From the NCBI GenBank assembly GCA_014825775.1, contig MVAQ01000157.1, positions 1-50,404 of the forward strand: a stretch of DNA of 50,404 bases. The letters are read 5' to 3'. Positions 11,465-22,478 of this stretch are shown in pieces (the first letter of the stretch is position 1; every line of letters begins with the position of its first letter). The position numbers and the translations under genes were made by a program. Below the pieces are notes generated by a model. The model did no database searches. It was not told the origin of the DNA and worked only from the letters and a program-made list of their open reading frames with translations. The stretch comes from Krasilnikovozyma curviuscula (Eukaryota; Basidiomycota; Tremellomycetes; Cystofilobasidiales; Mrakiaceae).

Positions 11465-11836
11465 TCAGAAGCAACCTTCGCTGTTTCCCGTGCTTGAGGA
11501 AGGACCAACGAGCAGGAGACGATGAGAGGGGGAAGACTGAACCAACAACCAACAATCCCTTTCTCGATATGCGATTGTGGTGGGGGCGAATCTCTTGATA
11601 ACGAAATGGCCGTCCGGTGGAACCTGCGAGACGACTTTCCTGCGCCTGACTCATTCACTCAGGAGTAACCGCTTTTTTCTCACACAGCCGTTGGTACACT
11701 CTTAAGAAATTGTCAACATTGTCTCATGATACAAAGAGCTGAATGCGCCTATGATGTTTCGACGAATGTCTAGCAAGTAAATCAATGGCGGCGCATGCGA
11801 ACCAAGCCCTCGAACCACGTCGCTCTACCCCAACAG
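11465..11836. other. Intergenic region between TPR gene and chromodomain gene 1
   Basis: About 370 bases with the promoter of the TPR gene and 3' UTR of chromodomain gene 1. A GGTTCGA-containing stretch at 11780-11835 was examined as a tRNA and rejected. Confidence 0.5.
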
Positions 11837-14800
11837 TTACTTCCTAATGCCATGGAAGCTGGTGAAATGATCGTGTAGAAGCTAACCGTAGGGAGAGCAA
11901 ACAACCGTCAGCTTCACGTCTCACACACTTCACATTTCGAATGACTGAATGCAATAAAAAGTAAACACTCACCGCCCTGCTTGAGAAAATCCTATCACAG
12001 TGTTCGTTCATACTCTCCTGCCATTGGCAAACAAAGATCTCGTCCGTGTCTATCATACGTGGATCAACTTGGCCACTATCGCGGTTCGTTCCCACTTCAG
12101 GTTGATGAGGGGTTTGAGATTGCGTTTGAGATTGTGTTTGGTAGTCGGAACTGTTGAGCACTGAGGTACTTCCAGTAGCGGCAGTAAAATTGTCGCTGAG
12201 ACTGGTCCTGTCGTCCTGGGAAACAGAGATAAAGGTGGGATCCATTTGGAACAAGAGGTCGTTCTCGGAAGTCGAAAGTAAGCCAGATGGAAGTACTGCT
12301 GAAGATGATATTAAGCTCGACGTCAAAACATGTTGATCTTGGGGACTGAACGATGCTGTCTCTTCCAAAGGTGGTTCTGGTGGTGCGACGAAGAGGACTG
12401 GCGCCTTCACCTTCAATTTCTTTTTCTTCTTCTTCGGAACGTATTCGCCGTCTGACCCACCGTCATCTCCCCAGGATCCAGACGTCACTGGAGCAACATA
12501 CCCAGTACTAACGCTGCTACCGGATACGCCAACAGCTGCAGTATCGTCGCCAGTAGCAGCACTAGTCGAGCTAGCGATCACTTGAGCTTGGAGCAACTGA
12601 ACTCGTTGCTGCTCAATAGCAAGGCTCCGTTCAGCTTCTTGAGCTTTAGCCATTTCATCTCTGATCCTGTCTTCCAACAGACCAATCGTTCTCTTGAAAT
12701 CTGGCACCATTGTTGCCTTCCGCCTCACTTCATCATCTGTTGCAACATTCTGTGACAGAAGGGCGTTTCGTTGGCTGACGACTTCTTTAAGTTGTGCTTT
12801 GTACTTTTCTTCAAGCGCCTTGACAAAGATATCCTTCTGAGCCAGACCATAGTTGAGTTGGCTTTGAAGTTGAAAGGTAAGCTCCTTTTCAGTCCTTAGA
12901 GCGGTAGCGGTATCCTCAATTTGTTTCCTAGCTTCTTGGAGCTCAGCTTCGAGAATAAGTTTTGTAGTCTCAAGACTGAGATACTTCTTGTCTACAGTCT
13001 TCATTGACTGTCGATCTTGACGAGCGTCGCCGGCTAAACCGGTAGACGATCGCGAAACCGATGGGACTAATCGTTTGAGTCGTTGGATCTCTTTTCCCTG
13101 GCCCGAAGTATCTATTGAGTCACCAACCTAAAATCAATGAAGAATGTAGTCAGTTTATGGCGTCTTGGACAAAAAGAAGGGAAACTAACTCTAGCTCCAG
13201 GTGTGCTCGAACGTCTTCCCGTCATGATCAACTCCGCACCTTCAATGTCATCATCATCGTCTTCGTCATCATTAATAATCCTCTTTGCAATATTTTTACC
13301 ACTAAGACTGCTTCGAGACTGCTTCTTGGTGTCTTTGCCATCGAGAATATTTCCACTCTTCCCTACCGAGACAACCAAAGATTCATCGCCGTCTGCGTTC
13401 TCATCATCTTCATTTTCGTATTCTTCGTAATCATCTGAGGCAGCATCATACCTCAGTCGTACTTTGCCGAGTTGAGATGGTTTAGGGGAAGATCGTCGAT
13501 CTGAGGTAGACGATGGAGTTGTGATATGGCGACCGGTTATGGTTTTGACAATATGCTGTTCATCATCCTTCTCGTGATCATCATCGTCGTCGTCATCTTC
13601 TTCATCATCAAGAAGATCGACGGTGGAAGCTCTTCTCTTCCCTTTACTAGTGGATGTAGCTGCGGTGCTGCTGGTGGTACTAGGAGGTTTCGTCGAGATA
13701 GGTCTTCGTGAAGATTGGGGGACGACGAGAAGGGACCTGAGTGGTGGTCCAGTCAGTGCTAGTGGATCATTATTATCTTCGTCAGACTCATATGATGCCG
13801 CAACGACTTCCATGTTGATATCATCGTCGAAATCCATGATTATCGAAGAAGGGGGTTCCTGTTCCCTCTCTGTCTTTAGGCGAGCTTCTTCCGCTAGGCG
13901 GAAGACGTCAGGGTTTGGGACTTTGAGTGGTTGGAGTTTCTTGGATTTTGTGGTAGTAGATTGTGGTTGTGAAGAGTCGTGTGTTTGTGAATGGAAGGAA
14001 GGAGTGTAGGATGTTCCAGAGCTATCTGGTGGTGGTTTGAACATCAAATTGTCGCCATCTAATGATACTCCTGGAGTAACGTGGGATGAGGGGGGAGGGG
14101 TTTGAGATTTAGCGAAAGGCTCGCGTTGAGTCGAACCAGAATCAGATAGTGCCTGAGATTCAGATGCCATCGCTTCGATGGAAGTATCTACCTGTAGGTT
14201 TGACGGAATTGTCTCCATTTTGCTTGACTTCTGTTCAGTAGCTAATGCTAATGCTGATAGTGAATCCATCTTTTGCTTTTTTGTCGAAGAGGACGCAGGT
14301 TTGGCGACTTCTTCAATGCCATCAGCGGACTCGTTGTCTGAACTGCTTGAAGACGGCACCACTTTCCGTTTCCTTAAAGGAACTGAAGGCCCTGCTGATC
14401 CAGATCTTGAACGATCTTTTAGAGTTTTAGGTTTCGAGCGGGCTGCTAAATAGGCACGGCAAAAAATGAATTTACAATTATAGGTTCATAGAAGACCGCA
14501 TCCTCTCACCAAAAGAAGTTGGATCTAGCAGTGGTTTTTCTGGAGCAGATCGCATGTAAGGTGACACAGACGATGGTTGCTTGAAATGCACCGGAACTGG
14601 CCCAGCCTTCTCTGCTTTCTTTTCTGCCCTCCTTTCCGCTTTCTTCTTCGCCCTTTTTTGTTCATTCCACTCCTAAAAATGCAAATAATCGAGTTGAGCT
14701 AAACAAAGTGAATTTATTACCAGGTTGGAATTGAAAGGCTCTCACATAGATGAGGTCTTCGGTGCAAGACGCCTTTGGTTCCCAAGTTGGGTCCCACTTC

Positions 14801-15313
14801 TTTCCTGTTTTGGGATCAAACCCACTGCGTTCAAAAGCCAAGAATGGTGAGACTCGGGAAAAAAGCTGTGGGAAAGTAAAACAAAGAAGAAAAGACCTAC
14901 GCCCATTCCAACAGAAACTTCCCAGCCTTCTCGTCCAATATCTTCTCAACAATAAACAACCCTTCATCCTCAAAATCAAACTGTTTTGGTGGCTTTTTTG
15001 TGCTCTTGTTGGTTTCATTTCTAGCTCCTCCTTTAGACGACAAGGCTGATGCTTTCGTTGGACGACGATGCGCATCCGACACAGGGTCCGAATCGTTCTC
15101 ATCACTCTCGACACCAACAGGTCGCTTAGGTGTTTTATTTCCAGTTGTCATACGCAATGATGATGCAGGATCCTGAAACGGTTTGTTCGATACGGTCCTT
15201 CGAGGGGATATTTGAGGCTTCTGCTGCTTGTCGGCGAAGCTGCTGCTGCTGCTACTGCTGGCTACTGGTGCGTCGGAACTATTGAAAGAATGCTTCAAGT
15301 TGCCATTTTGCAT
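11837..15313 (-). CDS. Chromodomain protein with coiled coil and C-terminal C2H2-like finger
   Basis: Exons 15313..14901, 14824..14746, 14672..14510, 14445..13190, 13127..11973, 11881..11837; 1036 residues. A canonical chromodomain lies at about 119-167: LFIVEKILDEKAGKFLLEWA, then GFDPKTGKKWDPTWEP. The cage residues (F120, W, F) are present, so it should bind a methylated histone H3 tail. A basic helix (KRAKKKAERRAEKKAEK) follows, then ~450 residues of Ser-rich and acidic disorder (runs such as EDEDDDDD). A coiled coil covers about 680-830, then an NLS-like KKKKKKLKVK. The end, FVCQWQESMNEHCDRIFSSR plus ALLHDHFTSFHG, fits a C2H2 finger (C1004, C1014, H1027, H1032) split by the last intron. 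Cryptococcus PRC2 contains a chromodomain subunit (Ccc1) that reads H3K27me; whether this is that protein is untested. Confidence 0.86.
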
Positions 15314-15614
15314 CCCTGAAATCCTTCAGTTCAATAACGCGACCAAATCAATATGCTGAAAGGGTCGTTTTTGAGGATTCTTGAAATCTTGAGGTGGGAT
15401 GGGGTTAGACGCAAAAGTGAGCTGCATTTTCAGCGTTTCATTTTCATGAAGGGCTAGGTGATTTTTTTCTCTGAGATCTCAATTCAAACTTGACAGTGTC
15501 ACTCCGTTCGCAAACAATCACATGAAAGGTAATTTCTGTATTGGTATGAAAAGCTAGCAATAATGATTTCCCATTGCAACACCGCGAGTAACTAAACAAA
15601 ACATCTAGAAGTCA
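15314..15614. other. Intergenic region
   Basis: About 300 bases with the promoter of chromodomain gene 1 and the tafazzin 3' UTR. Nothing else recognised. Confidence 0.5.
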
Positions 15615-17189
15615 TTACGGGCTCAAATCTTTCTTGACATCCTCTATTGTCGTATCCATATCCTTTTTGTCTAAACCCAGATTCGTTCTCCCCAGCTTCT
15701 GGATGGCTTCTTCCATAACTTTTGCGACTGTTGACCGACGCTTCCTCTCCTCTGGCCCGTAGCCGTAATCTGAGACTACACCTTCTCGGCGGGCTGCACA
15801 CCATTCTTCCCTATTTGGATAATACACAGAATTATAGGTCAGATTGTCGGTAGGAAGCGTTCAAGGGGGAGGCAATCAAGTTACGTACCATAGAGGCCAG
15901 ATTTCGTTGTCAAGTGGTTCTCCTACTAGAATTTTAATCTCAGCACCATTGACTGGTAAGAAATTGTGCGGTCGAGGCTCAGGCATCATTTGATCAAATC
16001 CTAGATCAGAAAGTTACAATGAGCCCGATGAACGAACACCCTATCGCCGCGAGAACATACCTGCTATATGGATTGGTATTATTGTTGGTGGTGTTTTCGC
16101 TCCAAAAAGTATTCGTGAACTAGATCAATATTTAAATGAACTCGCATTATTGATTTGCACTCAAGGTACCGCCATTGACATTTAACATGAAACGTGAAGA
16201 ACTCACACGCCCCATCTAAACATGAATGTACCTCCAAGAACGTAATCTTTTGTTAACCCAGGCTGATAGCATTTACCCTCCGGAAATACGTTAACCTTAT
16301 AATAAGGGAAATGAGCCTTGAATGAAAACATACGGCGCCAATGCAAACGGGAACGGCAGCAACTCACCCAATTTCCGTTTGAAAGCTTATTCGAGCACTC
16401 CAATATCGCATCTTGGAAGATCCCACCAAATCTGTCACATTCCACCACCTGACCCAGAGAAAAGAATTTCGAGAAGACTCTGTTGACAGCACCGCACGGC
16501 GAGTGGCCAGTTCCAGGTCAGGTTAGTACCAATCTCAGAAAAGTCACCAAAGAATAGAGGATAAACTAACGGATTCGTAAACATTATATCTCTAGCTCCA
16601 GGCACCCATCGTGTTGTATTCGGATTCCAGAATGCTGACCACTACAGGGTGAGGACTCAGAAAGAAGCTCGACTGGATCGATTTTAGCAACGGTAAACCC
16701 AAAAAGGTACTCACCGGCATTAACGCTACCCATGTCTGGTATTCACAGGCACAGTCCGAAAAGCTTGGTTAGTTGGAAGTAGCTAAGGCGTGGCGCTACG
16801 AATGCAACACTACTCACTAGAGGATCATCCAGACTGTTTACAGCGGGACCCAGTTCGTCAGACACCATGATCAGAAGCTATAGTAATTCGGAGAGCAACT
16901 TACACTGATACATGATTTGTAACTTTGAAATCCAGTGAGTGCAACTGTCAGCTCTCACCACCATTTTTTCTAACCTGATTTAAGACAAGCAGCTATTAGA
17001 ACGACACTTACTCGTCAATACACCTCTTTCCCTTCCCTTTCCTTTCTCCTTCAGTCTCAGAGCATCGTGCAAGATTTCCTTATTCGAGACGGTGACTGAT
17101 TTGCAACCAAACTTGAGGTATGCTTTGCCCACCGCTGAGATTCCAGAGACTGTCAGTGTCGAGCCTAGTGTCGGTGGAAAGATCGGCAT
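15615..17189 (-). CDS. TAZ1: Tafazzin, mitochondrial phospholipid-lysophospholipid transacylase
   Basis: Ten exons: 17189..17012, 16922..16904, 16833..16818, 16735..16715, 16641..16571, 16479..16368, 16295..16207, 16119..16061, 16000..15889, 15810..15615; 290 residues. Tafazzin remodels cardiolipin acyl chains on the inner side of the mitochondrial outer and inner membranes. The acyltransferase HX4D motif is NHVSVLDD (H63, D68). Further family blocks are WVPGARDIMFTNP, FFSLGQVVECDRFGG, NVFPEGKCYQPG (the FPEG motif), YVLGGTFMFRWGVSRI and PTIIPIHIAGFDQMMP. The C-terminal charged helix (STVAKVMEEAIQKLG) is also typical. The start MPIFPPTLGSTL fits the usual N-terminus before AVGKAYLKFGC. The catalytic motif is built from consecutive exons of 19, 16 and 21 nt. 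Somewhat shorter than yeast Taz1. Confidence 0.93.
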
Positions 17190-17722
17190 TGACACTATTC
17201 CTCCTCTGGAGAGGAAAGAGGGCAATCTTTTATGAGTGTTGTTGCCGTTCGCTGTTGGAATCCAGAGGAAGAAAAATTGGTTAAGACAGTGGAAATCGCC
17301 CCAGAAGGGTTGCAACAGAGGTGACGATCGACAGAAAGCAATAGAATACTAATTTTTACACTGCCATTCATCTGTGTTCTGCCATAGGAGCAGGTTGCAA
17401 GTATTTATTTGCGCGTCCGTTTCTATGCGCGTAAAAGTAAACAAACACCTCGGTACCAACACCCCAAATCTGACTTTCATCTAACCATTGTACCACTGAA
17501 AAGGGAATGAGAAATCCATCTTTTCCACTAAGCAAGAATTGAATTAAATTTTCACCCCCCCTACAAACTTCAATCTATACACACTTCTTTCCAGTCACTA
17601 GCGACATCCATCCACCTTCCAAATCAATTTTGTTTTTGCGAAAGTGACATGTTCCTCTATGATATGTCTTTAGTGGTTGACGTTTGCTTCGCTGAGTCTA
17701 GATGAGGCTGGGATGAGGTGAT
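17190..17722. other. Intergenic region
   Basis: About 530 bases with the tafazzin promoter and the ATP20 3' UTR. The in-frame extension upstream of the tafazzin ATG uses no ATG and was not adopted. No RNA gene seen. Confidence 0.5.
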
Positions 17723-18940
17723 TTAGTGGTGGGATTCAGCAGCGACAGCTGAGTGTTGAAAGCAAATGATTGGTTGAGAATGGTTAGACTCAAATGTCTG
17801 ACAAGAGAAATAAAGAAGATAATAGTGTAAAGGACCAGAGAGACTGACCTTCCTTGAGTGGATGATAGTAGCCGAAGAAACGACGACGGCCAATCATTTC
17901 ACCGATCTGGAAGATCAAATACGCTTCGGTGGCCTATAGATCCATGGTAAAGAAAATGAACAGCATGCAATTGACGAGAGAGGTGGTCAGAAGCAAAGTG
18001 GTCAGTTGAAATCTTTCTTGTCAACAAATCCCTTTGGACAAAGGGAAAAAAAAGCCCACTAGGGAGGTAGACTCACGTAGATAGCAACCTTCTTCCATTC
18101 TCCGTTCTGAACAATGCTCTCGTAGAAAGCCATGTTGGTGCCCGATCTCCAGATGGTCTGCCATCCAGTCGTGAACTGAGATACCGTTGGTGGAGCGAGT
18201 CCCTCAGCAACGTAAACCTGCTTCAGCACAGAACCACCGACTTGGAGGGTTTGGTAGATGGATTGGAGGGTGGAGGTGGTAGAGGAGGTGATACCTAGTG
18301 TCCCATGCAAAGAGACGAGGTGATTAATATTCGGGTTTTAGCGCACCGCAGTCTATTGGGAGAGCCAGAAAGATAGGAGTGGGACGGGAGAAAAAGGAAA
18401 ACATCGTATCATGATTACTCTTGAGAGGCAGAATATTGCAGCTCCGGAGCCAGGGAAGACGGTGACTTGTCCGTCTTCGACAGCTGAGTCGACGGCTGAA
18501 GCGGGTTGAAATCATTCCTCCCTTCCTGATTCGTGCCCTTCGCTGAAGTTGAACCCTCCGGAATCACAACTATCCGAAAATTCGACAGTTATACTTCTCG
18601 ATCCCATATACGATGAGCGTCATTGAAGCTATGCTATTCCTTCTCGAAATCGCCCATCATCTCATTTTTTTCTCTGCGTCGAAAAGAGAGAAAACCCCAG
18701 CCCTTCATGCTCGTTGACCTCTCTCCTCGCCCAGAAGCTTATGCTCGTAGTTTTCCAATAACAGAAGAGCAGAACTCGGTCTTGATACTCACGTCCAGCG
18801 ATTCCACCAGCGGAACCAGCCAACCTCTTTGCAGTTTCGACGGCCTGAGAAGTTGGATCAGCCTGGGCGGCCCTCGAGGTGGTGAAAGATCTCTTGATGG
18901 CAGCTCTGAACGCTGGCTGACGCAGAAGGGAAGGAGACAT
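17723..18940 (-). CDS. ATP20: Mitochondrial F1Fo ATP synthase subunit g
   Basis: Exons 18940..18793, 18294..18077, 17933..17849, 17748..17723; 158 residues. Subunit g sits in the membrane part of ATP synthase next to subunit e and helps dimerise the enzyme at cristae edges. The N-terminus is a mitochondrial targeting-type sequence (MSPSLLRQPAFRAAIKRSFT). The core has SIYQTLQVGGSVLKQVYVAE, APPTVSQFTTGWQTIW and NGEWKKVAIYATEAYLIFQI, then GEMIGRRRFFGYYHP, which is the usual single membrane segment plus basic end. The last exon has only 26 coding nt and ends AAESHH. Intron 1 is about 498 nt, by far the longest intron in the window. Confidence 0.9.
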
Positions 18941-19297
18941 CTTCGACAATTATTAAAAGGGAGGAGTAACGAAGTGGACGAAGCTGGAGGGCAGACGACG
19001 GGCAGACGTCTCATCAAACGAAGGCGCTGTGTGTGGCGAGAACACACATCAGCAAAATACACCCCCATCAGAGGATGATTGGTTGATGAACCTCAGAATA
19101 TTGAACGCTCAAATCAGCCGATTCAGGAACGCAGAGCAGGTCGCAGATGGTGAATGCACCCTGTCGCAACTTGCTTTCTCATATGTTCCTTTCTTGCTCA
19201 CACAGCGTCAGACCTGGAATTCGTAGCTTGCTTGATGTCTCGAATATGACATGAAGAAGATGTTCAACCGTAAAATCCCAACCTTACTGCAACCTGC
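18941..19297. other. Intergenic region
   Basis: About 360 bases with the ATP20 promoter and the uL11m 3' UTR. A 151-codon plus-strand frame (18623-19078) overlaps ATP20 exon 1 and is a shadow. Confidence 0.5.
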
Positions 19298-20010
19298 CTA
19301 ATGGACTACTTTCACACCGCAACTCCTACACTGACCAATGATCCCACTGACGATCGACACTAGCGGCAGATGGGTCATATGAGGGTCCTTGTGTTTTATT
19401 TTAGCAATCTCATAAACCTCCTTCAAGCTGATAGTGCCAATCGTTTCTTTCCCAGGCTCGTTGGCCAACTTTTCTTTGCCGACGCACTTTTTGATGAAAT
19501 AGGTGACAGGCGGTGAGTTCCAGTGAAATTTGAAGGTTCGGTCAGGGGAGATGGTGATCACAGTTGAGCATGGGGTGTCTGCTATCAGGTGGGCTGTTCT
19601 GGCGTTAAATTCCTGTTTTCAACAGGACGGACGGACGAACGGAAAGGTCGACGAAGGGCGAGCGAAGCAAAGCAAGTTGAGTGCAGAGCAGCATCCCATA
19701 AACAAAAAATAAGGAACAACAAGTTATCAGTAGGCAAGGACAAGGTACACAACATGCTAGAGCCTCGAAGTTTGAAAATGGGGCTCGCAGAAGAGATACA
19801 GTGAAAACGTAACGCAGCACTTACTTTACAGAAATCTATTGACTTGACACCTTTAGCACCGAGAGCAGGACCAATAGGAGGAGTGGGAGTAGCTTTACCA
19901 GCTCCTATCACCAGTTTCTGAAGGAAGTACACAAATTAGTGGATTCCTTCTGGATTCTTAGGAAACTGAAGAACACTGACCACCACCGATTCCGCTACAA
20001 CTTTGGACAT
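19298..20010 (-). CDS. MRPL19: Mitochondrial large-subunit ribosomal protein uL11m
   Basis: Exons 20010..19981, 19917..19825, 19612..19298; 145 residues, the normal size for L11. L11 forms the GTPase-associated stalk base of the large subunit with its rRNA. The N-terminal domain is [38 protein letters not shown]; the linker and C-terminal domain are [31 protein letters not shown] and [33 protein letters not shown]. These are the standard L11 blocks in a bacterial-type (organellar) version. Exon 1 has only ten codons ([10 protein letters not shown]). Intron 2 is long (about 212 nt). Confidence 0.94.
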
Positions 20011-20772
20011 AGAGAATGTGAGATTGAGATGAGGATGGTTCTGGTGTAGATGAGGTTAAGGATGGTCAAGATACGCGAGGGGTTTGCAAATGTGCACTGA
20101 GGTCAGGTTGAACTCAACGCCATGGCTACGGGTGAGCCAATTTTCAAATCTTCATCTCGTCAGGAACGATTTGGTGGAAAGAGGTAAATGGAAGAATTTA
20201 ATGAATTCAACATTACTTCTGGTCCCTTTTTGGTTATTGTTTTGCCCAAGTTGCTATTGTGGTCCCACCGCAAATCCAACCTTTAACTTCGAAAAAGCTG
20301 CCATGTAGAGAAACAGGCGGGCAGCATCTCTACCTGTCTCTATTTCATCTACATTTTACTTGAACTAGAAAGTTAATCAGATCTTGACCAACCTAAACTC
20401 TAATCGCAGCGCTGCAGACGGCAAGATTGCGATTGCGATAGCAGATCAAGCGAGCCATCGACGCTGAGCTCTGATGAGTCAGTTTTTCGAGATTGTACGG
20501 CGAGCATTAACACATTTCCAGAAAGGGTGTTGCAATTACCAAGTTCTTATCGTTCCGCGATCTGACAATATGATGTGTCTTCAGGTGGAGAAGGCATTGA
20601 GCCGTTCCAAGCTCTCTTTACTGAGTCTGGCGCTCAGCTTGAAACGCGATTTTCGCTATTAGCAAATTCCACTGAGAAATGGTACACATGTTTAAATCCG
20701 GTCACAACTTCTTCTACCTTACGCCAATGCAGTGCGACCTTAAGTTTATTTCATTCTCAACTCGATTTGTTA
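20011..20772. other. Intergenic region
   Basis: About 760 bases with the uL11m promoter and the 3' UTR of the NmrA-like gene. Short open frames here show no codon pattern or protein family I recognise. No tRNA or repeat seen. Confidence 0.5.
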
Positions 20773-21986
20773 TCACTTTGTCTCTAGGAGAAAACTGTGA
20801 AAGTCCTGGGCTTCAGGGAACTCATCCCGGAATTCTTTCAAGGATCCCATTCCTGGACCGTTTGCCATGTGCTGTGTATAAAGAGAGTCAGTTGTAAACA
20901 TTAAGACTGATTTCGATAAGTTGAAACTCGAGCGCGACTTACTTTGAATATGGGAACGATCCGCGTCATTAACCACCCAAATATTCCCCAAGTCAAAGCA
21001 ACCTCCTTTCCAGTAACCTCCTTGTACACTTTTTTGAATTCTTCAGGGGTCAACTCATCTCCAACCAGCGCAATCTTCCTCCCGATATAGTTTTCTTCAC
21101 CCCTCGCAACAGAGTCAAACACCTTGGCTGCAAATCCCCCGATATCTTTTACAGACTGCATCTTTATAGTTCTGTTTGTGGCAGAATTTAAGAAGGTGTG
21201 ATGTAGGATAGCGGTGAACATAACCCGACCCATGAACGACGATGCTGGGTTGAATGTGGAGAGATTGTCCATGAAGAAGTTGGGACCAAGGATGGTGTAA
21301 GTTAAGGCGGTGAGGGACTTGATGTATTTTTCTACCTCTCTCTTTGACTCAAAGCTTTGCGAGGCAAGGTGTGGTCAGCAGTAAGCAAAGCAACAGCGCA
21401 AGACTACCAGTGGCCAAGGCAAAGGTGGCTGAGATCGAGCTTACTTTGGTACACCTGTGTCTTCCATACTGCCGAGATCTACACTTGAGTAAACAACATG
21501 ATTCACTCTGTACTTCACACATAAGTCACTGATGGATTTTCCTGCGAAGATGAGTACCAAACGTCAGCCTGTCAACATCGTTGGTGAGTTCACACAGATA
21601 GGCAAGAACTCGTTCACCTTGTGCAATCTCTTCGTCTATCACTTTGGTATTTCCGACAAGAAACACGCCCCAGATTCTATCATTCTCTTGAAACAGCACC
21701 TCCGCATTGTTGATGTCGCCCTGAATGATCTTGACGTTAGCAATTGCCGCTAAGTGGACAGCCTTTGGAGAATTACTATCTCGAGTGACAGCGAGAATCT
21801 CATATTTTGGATGTCTAATTCCTGAGTTGAGAACGGCTAATGCCTAAAGGATAGTCGCAGGGTAGTAACTCGATCAGTGTACCATAGGATCCGGAGAGAA
21901 CGGTATGCAAGACATACTTTGACTACTGCACCACCTTGTTTTCCAGTTGAGCCAAACACTAAAATCTGCTTGGGGTGAGAGTTCAT
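20773..21986 (-). CDS. NmrA-like family NAD(P)-binding protein
   Basis: Exons 21986..21918, 21843..21618, 21541..21445, 21354..20943, 20871..20773; 300 residues. The N-terminus is a Rossmann fold with an NmrA-type glycine motif (VFGSTGKQGGAVV, G12, G15, G18). Then come YEILAVTRDSNSPKAVHLA, IIQGDINNAEVLF, GVFLVGNTK, VNHVVYSSVD and TILGPNFFMDNL, all in the order of HSCARG/NmrA proteins. These bind NADP but often do no redox chemistry and instead act as sensors or regulators. The YxxxK catalytic motif of true SDR enzymes is not evident, in line with that. The exon 3/4 join is VP-N-FESKREVEKYIKSL (donor CCAAA|GTAAGC). Length is typical. Confidence 0.9.
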
Positions 21987-22478
21987 TTTTTATGAGTAGA
22001 TGGTAGATAGCAGGAAAAGGAAGACATGATCGTCATTGTCGTTTTATTGATCAGTCCCTCGTTGCTTCGGTCTGCTCACGCTTCAAAACTCCAGTATCAT
22101 CTCCGTAACACTGTCTGTCACATTACAAAGACAGTGGTTTACTGATTTTCGCCGAGGGTCGATGGACGAAAAAGTCTGGTTGCGTTCGAATGTTGTGCCT
22201 CCCTCGCCATTAGAAAAGCCGCGCGAGACGCCACGCCTGCTGCTCGGAGCCCGAGGCTCGGTTGGACAGACAAGAAAGGAACCGATGCAATTAAACTTGG
22301 TCATGAGCAGGTATATAGGTAATGTATAAGGATTATTCTAGTCAACAGCGCCGTGAGAGACGATAGAAGAGTTACCGGCATCACGGTAAAGGACGTAAGG
22401 TTGATGCTATCTAAAACAAAAGCTGAAAGGCACCGCCACTCTCTACACACAGAAAAACACCGACAATACCAATCTCAC
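21987..22478. other. Intergenic region
   Basis: About 490 bases with the promoter of the NmrA-like gene and the 3' UTR of the heat-shock factor gene. Nothing else recognised. Confidence 0.5.

Noticed and set aside
11775..11850. tRNA-like stretch on the minus strand (GGGGTAGAGCG, GGTTCGAGGGC)
   Set aside because: The A-box and B-box positions break consensus and the arms do not pair; it overlaps the end of chromodomain gene 1.
13115..14009. Plus-strand ORFs of 97-128 codons
   Set aside because: Shadows of acidic and Ser-rich repeats in chromodomain gene 1.
18623..19078. 151-codon plus-strand ORF
   Set aside because: Antisense to ATP20 exon 1 and its first intron; no family resemblance.
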